64,000 nucleotides of DNA from NCBI RefSeq assembly GCF_003614885.1, contig NZ_QZMS01000007.1:1240001-1304000 (forward strand), read 5' to 3'. Below, one piece after another: positions 58,742-64,000 of this stretch. Made by a program: the position numbers and the translations under genes. The notes below the pieces were generated by a model. The model was given only the letters and a program-made list of their open reading frames with translations. It was not told the DNA's origin and ran no database searches. The stretch is from Photobacterium salinisoli. GTDB taxonomy: Bacteria; Pseudomonadota; Gammaproteobacteria; Enterobacterales; Vibrionaceae. The first letter of the stretch is position 1; the number at the start of each line of letters is the position of its first letter.

Positions 58742-59945
58742 AACGCAAGGCCTCAGCAGGACGGACAGCCGCCGCCCGATAAGAAGGGAAAAGGGTCGCC
58801 AGTAAACTCAGACAGATAGCCCCGACAATCACGATAGCAACCTGGAATGGCTTCACATCGACAGGTAACGAACCGCCTAAGCTCGCCAGATCAACGCCCA
58901 GCAGCGACAAAATACTATTAATATTCAATGCCAGCAGGGTGCCAAGTATGCCGCCGATCACGGCCCCTATCACCCCGCTGCTGGCTCCCTGCACAATAAA
59001 GGTCAGCAATACCTGCTGGCTGGTCATTCCCTGTGTTTTCAAAATAGCGACTTCAGCCTGTTTTTCCATCACCACCATGATCAGGGCCGAAATGATGTTA
59101 AAAGCCGCGACACCAACCACTAGCCCCAGCATCAGCCCCATCATGTTCTTTTCCATTTTCACCGCCTGAAACAGCTCACCGCGCTGATCCCGCCAGTCCG
59201 ACCAACTAAAGCCATCAGGCAAATCGGACTGAGAGAGCGCTGTGACGCTAAACGGATCATCCAGGAACAAGCGCCAGCCCGTGAAAGCTTCAGGCTTGTA
59301 ACGTAACAGACGGCCTGCATCGGCTATGTTGGTTAACACCAGAGATTTATCGACATCAGACCCGGTGAAATAAATACCAGACACAATAAAATTGCGCTGA
59401 CTGGGAATACGCCCCAAAGGGGTATAGACACTGACACTGGTCACCATCAGGCGGACTTTATCCCCGACTTTGACCCCCAGTTGCTGCGCCATGCCATTAC
59501 CTAGAATGACCCGGTAACTGCCCGGTGTCAGATCAGCAAGCTGCCCTTGCACCATGTGTGCTGCCAGCGGTTCATAGCCTTCAGGCTCTACGCCCAGCAT
59601 TGATCCGGCCGCCAGCGCACCGGCACTTTGCAGCACGGCCTCTGCACGGGTTAACGGCACTACCCGGTTTACCTGAGGTAAAGCAGACAGCGCAGCAGGC
59701 GGTGCTTCCGGCTGAGTAAAAGGGCCATCCTGCTGGGTGATCAGTGCCTGCGGCAACACACCCAGAATGCGGTCTTTGAGCTGCTGCTCAAAACCGTTCA
59801 TCACAGAAATGACAATCACCAGCGCAAGCACACCTATGGTGATACCTGCCGTAGACATTGCAGAGACAAAGCGGCTGAAACGGTCACCCGAACGGCCTTT
59901 CAGATAGCGCAGCCCAATAAAGATAGGCAATGGATGAAACATCAT
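58734..59945 (-). CDS. lolC: Lipoprotein-releasing ABC transporter permease LolC
   Basis: Membrane subunit that receives LolA in the periplasm, 403 residues (E. coli LolC 399). Start [20 protein letters not shown]. Family parts: [80 protein letters not shown] and [20 protein letters not shown]. Four membrane segments with a long periplasmic domain after the first. First gene of lolCDE. LolC and LolE are paralogs, but their ends and the typical SVMNGFE/SAMNGFE differences separate them. Confidence 0.95.
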   Translation of the reverse strand: MMFHPLPIFIGLRYLKGRSGDRFSRFVSAMSTAGITIGVLALVIVISVMNGFEQQLKDRILGVLPQALITQQDGPFTQPEAPPAALSALPQVNRVVPLTRAEAVLQSAGALAAGSMLGVEPEGYEPLAAHMVQGQLADLTPGSYRVILGNGMAQQLGVKVGDKVRLMVTSVSVYTPLGRIPSQRNFIVSGIYFTGSDVDKSLVLTNIADAGRLLRYKPEAFTGWRLFLDDPFSVTALSQSDLPDGFSWSDWRDQRGELFQAVKMEKNMMGLMLGLVVGVAAFNIISALIMVVMEKQAEVAILKTQGMTSQQVLLTFIVQGASSGVIGAVIGGILGTLLALNINSILSLLGVDLASLGGSLPVDVKPFQVAIVIVGAICLSLLATLFPSYRAAAVRPAEALRYE

Positions 59946-60130
59946 TCAGTCTGGAACCATCCTGTTAACAGTGGTCAAAAGCATACCTGCTGCTGGCTGT
60001 GATTACCATGCAACTTGGTCAATCTCATGCAAAAAGAGTGGCTAAAAATCAACCTGTTGTGACCTCTAACTTGCCCGTTAGGCGATGCTAAGTGATAATC
60101 GAAGAATAGTTAACAAATCACGAGTGTGAC

Positions 60131-60706
60131 ATGAATCAGGACGAGTACTTTTCAGTCCATGCAGGGCTTACCATTAATGTTGAACCTTTAGGGGAACATG
60201 CTGTGCTGCCCGATGACGCCGAATTTCTGCGGGAAATTCCCCCTCTGTTTCGTGTTGCCAGTGAATGTAGCGAACTGGAAGGCAGTGCAGAAAAAATGTT
60301 GCAGCAGGATAATAAAACAATGAACCGGCCACTGCTGGATTATCTTGCAGCGCAGAACAATAAGATAAATCTGCTGCTCTCTTTTGTGCTCTCACAGCAA
60401 GATGACCCAACCCTTCGTCATACCACGCAAACCTTCGGGGCCAGCCAACTGACTTACCTGGCAGAGCGGCCGCTCCAGATTGATTCCCAGGTTCGCCTGA
60501 AACTGTTTCTTGATAATCCCCCTGCTGCCGTGTATTGCTATGCCAGTGTCGGCGAATGTCAGGCGAGGGAAGATAAGTTTGACATCACGCTGCAGTACAC
60601 CAGACTGCAGGAAGACGACAGGGATCTACTCATTCGTGCAGCTTTGCACATCCAACAAAAACTGCTGCGTCAACGTGCGCTGCAACGAAACGAAAGTCAA
60701 TCATAG
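60131..60706 (+). CDS. PilZ-domain-like protein, PlzB-like
   Basis: Protein of 191 residues placed just before mfd. I read a PilZ-type domain in the second half: TYLAERPLQIDSQVRLKLFL, the strand VYCYASVGECQAREDKFDITLQY and RLQEDDRDLLIRAALHIQQK. From memory the PilZ gene plzB lies next to mfd in V. cholerae, which fits. The usual c-di-GMP motif RxxxR and the (D/N)xSxxG motif are not seen, so nucleotide binding is doubtful. The first 75 residues are a separate acidic region. GAGTG precedes the ATG; the stop is 2 bases before mfd, so the two are co-transcribed. Confidence 0.75.
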   Translation: MNQDEYFSVHAGLTINVEPLGEHAVLPDDAEFLREIPPLFRVASECSELEGSAEKMLQQDNKTMNRPLLDYLAAQNNKINLLLSFVLSQQDDPTLRHTTQTFGASQLTYLAERPLQIDSQVRLKLFLDNPPAAVYCYASVGECQAREDKFDITLQYTRLQEDDRDLLIRAALHIQQKLLRQRALQRNESQS

Positions 60707-60708
60707 TC

Positions 60709-63700
60709 ATGACAACACACACGCTATTTTCTCTTCCTTTGCCGAACAAAGCCGGCGACAAGCGCTTTGTGGGAAATGTCTCCGGCGCCGCATTGGCGGT
60801 GGCCATTGCCGAACTGGCGAAAAGCCACACAGGCCCAGTGCTGGCTGTGGTGCCGGATACGCAAACGGCATTGCGTTTACAACCCGAGATCAGCCAGTTC
60901 ACTCAGGCCGAGGTCAATATTTTCCCTGACTGGGAAACCCTGCCTTATGACAGTTTTTCGCCGCATCAGGACATCATTTCTGATCGCCTCGCCCGCTTGT
61001 ATCAACTGCCGACTCAGCAGGATGGTGTACTGCTGGTTCCTGTCAGTACCCTGCTACAACGCCTGACACCACGCAGCTTTATTCATCAGCATGCCCTGCT
61101 GGTCAGCAAAGGAGATCGCCTGTCGCTGGAGAAGTTACGCCTGCAACTTGAAGCTGCCGGTTACCGCCATGTTGATCAGGTCATGGAGCATGGTGAATAT
61201 GCCAGCCGCGGCTCACTGCTTGATCTCTTCCCGATGGGCAACAATGAGCCCTTCCGGATTGATTTCTTCGATGACGAAGTAGATTCGATTCGTCAGTTTG
61301 ACCCGGAGTCGCAACTGTCGACCGGCGAGATCGACAATATTCACCTGCTTCCCGCCCACGAGTTTCCGACAGACGAAGTGGCCGTGGAAAACTTCCGCAT
61401 GCGCTGGCGTGAGCAATTCGAAGCACGCCGGGAGCCAGAGTCCATCTATCAGCAGGTGAGCAAGCGCACCTGGCCGGCAGGGATTGAATACTGGCAACCG
61501 CTGTTTTTCGACAATACAGATACCTTGTTTGATTATCTGCCGGATAACACGCTGTTACTGACCATTGGCGATCTGAACAACGCGGCGGAGCATTTTCTCC
61601 AAGATGCCGAATACCGCTTTCAGGAGCGCCGTGTCGACCCGCTGCGCCCGCTGCTCGAACCTAAAGCCCTGTGGCTGACAACTGCTGAAATGTTCAGCGG
61701 ATTTAAAACCCTGCCGCAGGTTAAGCTGAACAAAGCCCCGGAAGAAGACAAAGCAGGTCGGTTCAACCCGGCCATTTCGCCTGTGCCGGCGCTGACCATC
61801 AATCATCAGCTGAAAGAGCCCTTATCGGCACTGCGACAGTTTCAGGAAAGCTTCACCGGAAAGATCATCTTTTCCGTTGCCAGTGAAGGTCGCCGCGAAG
61901 CCTTGCTGGATCTGCTTGCCCGTATAAAGCTACGCCCTATGGTCTGCCACAGCCTTGAAGAGGCCATGTCAGCCGCCAGTCAGTACACGCTGGTGATTGG
62001 CGCCGCAGAACAGGGTTTTATCCTCGACGAACCGGCTCTGGCTTTCATCTGTGAAAGTGATCTGCTGGGTGAGCGTGTTATTCAGCGTCGTCGCCGTGAG
62101 GATAAGCGCACTGTCAGCTCAGACACTATTATCCGAAATCTGGCTGAGCTGAAAATTGGTCAGCCTGTGGTCCACCTTAACCATGGCATAGGCCGCTATC
62201 AGGGCTTGCAGACTCTCGAAGCCGGCGGCATTACTACAGAATATGTCACTCTGGAATATCAGGGCGGGGCTAAACTCTATGTCCCTGTTGCGTCCCTGCA
62301 CCTGATCAGCCGCTATTCAGGCGGTGCAGAGGAAGCCGCCCCTATCCATAAGCTGGGCAGTGAAAGCTGGCAGAAAGCCCGCAAAAAGGCGGCAGAAAAA
62401 GTTCGTGATGTCGCGGCAGAACTTTTGGATGTTTACGCCAAGCGTGAGCTCAAACCTGGCTTTAAATTCAAACTTGACCGTGAAGCCTATGCCGATTTCT
62501 GTACCGGTTTTCCCTTTGAGGAAACCCATGATCAAGCTATGGCCATCAATGCCGTGCTGTCGGATATGTGTCAGGCCAAAGCCATGGACAGACTGGTGTG
62601 TGGTGATGTAGGTTTCGGTAAAACCGAGGTCGCAATGCGCGCGGCCTTTGTGGCAGTCGATAACAGCAAACAAGTCACAGTCCTGGTGCCAACCACTTTG
62701 CTCGCCCAGCAGCATTTTGAAAATTTCCGAGACCGGTTCGCCAATACTCCGGTACGCGTTGAAGTGCTGTCCCGTTTCAAGACAGCAAAAGAACAAAAAG
62801 CGATTATGGAAGATGTCGCTAAGGGGAAAATTGATATTCTGATCGGCACTCACAAACTGCTCAACGCCGAAATGAAGTATCAGGATCTCGGCCTGCTGAT
62901 TGTCGATGAAGAGCACCGTTTTGGCGTCCGCCAGAAAGAAAAACTGAAATCGCTTCGCGCGGACGTAGACATACTCACACTCACCGCCACCCCGATCCCG
63001 CGTACGCTGAATATGGCAATGAGCGGCATGCGCGATCTGTCTATTATCGCCACACCGCCAGCCCGGCGTCTGGCGATCAAAACCTTCGTTCGTGAGCGTG
63101 AAGACCTGATCATCCGTGAGGCCGTATTGCGTGAAATTATGCGCGGCGGGCAAGTGTATTTCCTGCACAACGACGTGGAAAGCATCGAAAAGACGGCGCA
63201 GGATCTGGCCGTTCTGATCCCGGAAGCGCGTATCACTACCGCGCACGGACAGATGCGCGAACGTGAGCTGGAAAGAGTCATGAGCGACTTTTACCATCAG
63301 CGTTTTAACCTGCTTGTCTGTACGACTATCATAGAAACCGGCATTGACGTCCCGACAGCGAACACCATTGTCATCAACCGGGCTGATCATCTAGGTCTGG
63401 CACAGTTGCATCAGCTGCGTGGTCGCGTTGGCCGTTCTCACCACCAAGCCTATGCGTATCTGCTGACCCCGCATCCCAAGCGTATGACCAAAGACGCCGT
63501 GAAACGCCTGGAGGCCATTGCTTCACTGGAAGATCTGGGTGCTGGCTTTACGCTGGCGACACACGATCTCGAAATACGTGGGGCCGGTGAGCTGCTGGGT
63601 GATGAACAATCGGGTCAGATCCAGTCGGTCGGCTTTACGCTGTTCATGGAAATGCTGGAACAGGCAGTAGAAGCACTGAAAGCCGGTAAAGAGCCGTCGC

Positions 63701-64000
63701 TGGATGACCTGCTGCGCGAGCAGACTGAAGTTGAGCTGCGATTACCCGCGCTGCTGCCGGAAGATTACATCCCGGATATCAATACGCGGCTGTCTTTGTA
63801 TAAACGTATTGCCAGTGCAGGTAATGAAGACGCCCTCGATGAGTTAAAAGTAGAGCTGATTGATCGCTTCGGCCTGTTGCCGGACGCCGCTGCTAACCTG
63901 TTAACGCTCAATAAGCTGAAGCTGAAAGCGGCAACCCTGGGTCTTCGCCGCATAGAAGCCGGAGAAAAAGGCGGTTATTTCGAATTTGCTGAAAATGCTG
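60709..64000 (+). CDS. mfd: Transcription-repair coupling factor Mfd, partial (3' end beyond the right edge)
   Basis: SF2 translocase that removes RNA polymerase stalled at DNA damage and recruits UvrA. 1097 codons are present from the ATG at 60709 to the window edge; E. coli Mfd is 1148 residues, so about 50 residues are missing. UvrB-like N-terminal domains (VPDTQTALRLQPEIS, DWETLPYDSFSPHQDIISDR) are followed by the RNA-polymerase interaction domain (GQPVVHLNHGIGRYQG). The helicase motor has Walker A GDVGFGKTE near 632, DEEH near 733, TATPIPRTL, and ETGIDVPTANT and QLRGRVGRS later. A TRCF C-terminal domain begins near 1020. It sits 2 bases after the PilZ gene. Confidence 0.97.
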   Translation, partial: MTTHTLFSLPLPNKAGDKRFVGNVSGAALAVAIAELAKSHTGPVLAVVPDTQTALRLQPEISQFTQAEVNIFPDWETLPYDSFSPHQDIISDRLARLYQLPTQQDGVLLVPVSTLLQRLTPRSFIHQHALLVSKGDRLSLEKLRLQLEAAGYRHVDQVMEHGEYASRGSLLDLFPMGNNEPFRIDFFDDEVDSIRQFDPESQLSTGEIDNIHLLPAHEFPTDEVAVENFRMRWREQFEARREPESIYQQVSKRTWPAGIEYWQPLFFDNTDTLFDYLPDNTLLLTIGDLNNAAEHFLQDAEYRFQERRVDPLRPLLEPKALWLTTAEMFSGFKTLPQVKLNKAPEEDKAGRFNPAISPVPALTINHQLKEPLSALRQFQESFTGKIIFSVASEGRREALLDLLARIKLRPMVCHSLEEAMSAASQYTLVIGAAEQGFILDEPALAFICESDLLGERVIQRRRREDKRTVSSDTIIRNLAELKIGQPVVHLNHGIGRYQGLQTLEAGGITTEYVTLEYQGGAKLYVPVASLHLISRYSGGAEEAAPIHKLGSESWQKARKKAAEKVRDVAAELLDVYAKRELKPGFKFKLDREAYADFCTGFPFEETHDQAMAINAVLSDMCQAKAMDRLVCGDVGFGKTEVAMRAAFVAVDNSKQVTVLVPTTLLAQQHFENFRDRFANTPVRVEVLSRFKTAKEQKAIMEDVAKGKIDILIGTHKLLNAEMKYQDLGLLIVDEEHRFGVRQKEKLKSLRADVDILTLTATPIPRTLNMAMSGMRDLSIIATPPARRLAIKTFVREREDLIIREAVLREIMRGGQVYFLHNDVESIEKTAQDLAVLIPEARITTAHGQMRERELERVMSDFYHQRFNLLVCTTIIETGIDVPTANTIVINRADHLGLAQLHQLRGRVGRSHHQAYAYLLTPHPKRMTKDAVKRLEAIASLEDLGAGFTLATHDLEIRGAGELLGDEQSGQIQSVGFTLFMEMLEQAVEALKAGKEPSLDDLLREQTEVELRLPALLPEDYIPDINTRLSLYKRIASAGNEDALDELKVELIDRFGLLPDAAANLLTLNKLKLKAATLGLRRIEAGEKGGYFEFAENA

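Noticed and set aside
62317-63390. 357-codon minus-strand frame
   Set aside because: Entirely antisense to mfd; the plus-strand frame has unmistakable helicase motifs, so this is a codon-bias shadow.
1-64000. Search for CRISPR arrays, tRNA/rRNA genes, insertion sequences and prophage genes
   Set aside because: No spaced direct repeats, tRNA-like cloverleafs, transposase or phage motifs were seen.

Overview
The window looks like the chromosome of a gammaproteobacterium, most likely a Vibrionaceae member of the Photobacterium/Grimontia/Enterovibrio kind. The reasons are a complete mukFEB set beside cmoM and elyC, an msbA-lpxK-ycaR-kdsB block, lolCDE followed by a PilZ gene and mfd (the arrangement I recall from Vibrio), and many signalling genes. 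The genus is an inference. I see no rRNA, tRNA, insertion sequence, prophage or CRISPR array. Both ends cut a gene: a chemotaxis receptor on the left and mfd on the right.

Layout. 1-2.7 kb: chemotaxis receptor and a PEP-CTERM exported protein (both -). 3.1-6.8 kb: pstSCAB phosphate importer (+) behind a Pho box, with a hairpin after pstS and a terminator after pstB. 6.9-9.6 kb: unknown protein, MscS channel, HslJ-like lipoprotein. 9.6-16 kb: CHASE/degenerate-GGDEF protein, metR, DUF4250 protein, unknown membrane protein, active-looking diguanylate cyclase, MFS transporter. 16.2-18.5 kb: LysR regulator, a near-perfect CRP site and aspC. 18.7-20.6 kb: three small poorly known genes. 20.6-23.9 kb: ycbL, ycbK (mepK) and ldtD (cell-wall enzymes).

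24-29 kb holds an iron-regulated set on the minus strand: imelysin, di-heme peroxidase-like oxidoreductase, second imelysin lipoprotein and a DUF1513 protein, preceded by a strong Fur box. 29.4-36 kb is accessory: a MarR regulator, a LysR regulator convergent with a TSUP permease, a 40-codon ORF, a second PEP-CTERM protein, a truncated-globin-like protein lacking the usual haem ligands, a Sel1-repeat protein and an Asp-rich DUF4382-like lipoprotein, several with their own terminators. This 24-36 kb stretch sits between ldtD and mukB, which are neighbours in Escherichia coli, so it looks like an insertion into (or an alternative filling of) a conserved block.

36.2-44.5 kb: mukB, mukE, mukF, cmoM (-) and elyC (+). 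44.7-49.8 kb: cystine symporter tcyP, then an AcoR-type sigma-54 activator divergent from an aldehyde dehydrogenase, with repeated operator half-sites and a -24/-12 promoter between them. 49.9-56 kb: kdsB, ycaR, lpxK, msbA, comEC (-), then a DUF2062 protein (+). 56.8-60 kb: lolE, lolD, lolC (-). 60.1-64 kb: PilZ protein and mfd (+).

The genes mostly serve envelope building (lpxK, msbA, kdsB, lolCDE, ldtD, mepK, elyC), chromosome handling and repair (mukBEF, mfd, comEC), nutrient uptake (pst, tcyP, the iron set) and c-di-GMP signalling (two GGDEF proteins, one PilZ). No wholly new multi-gene system is provable by reading alone. The best candidates for new biology are the degenerate globin, the two PEP-CTERM proteins, the duplicated imelysin set and the small ORF beside a perfect palindrome.
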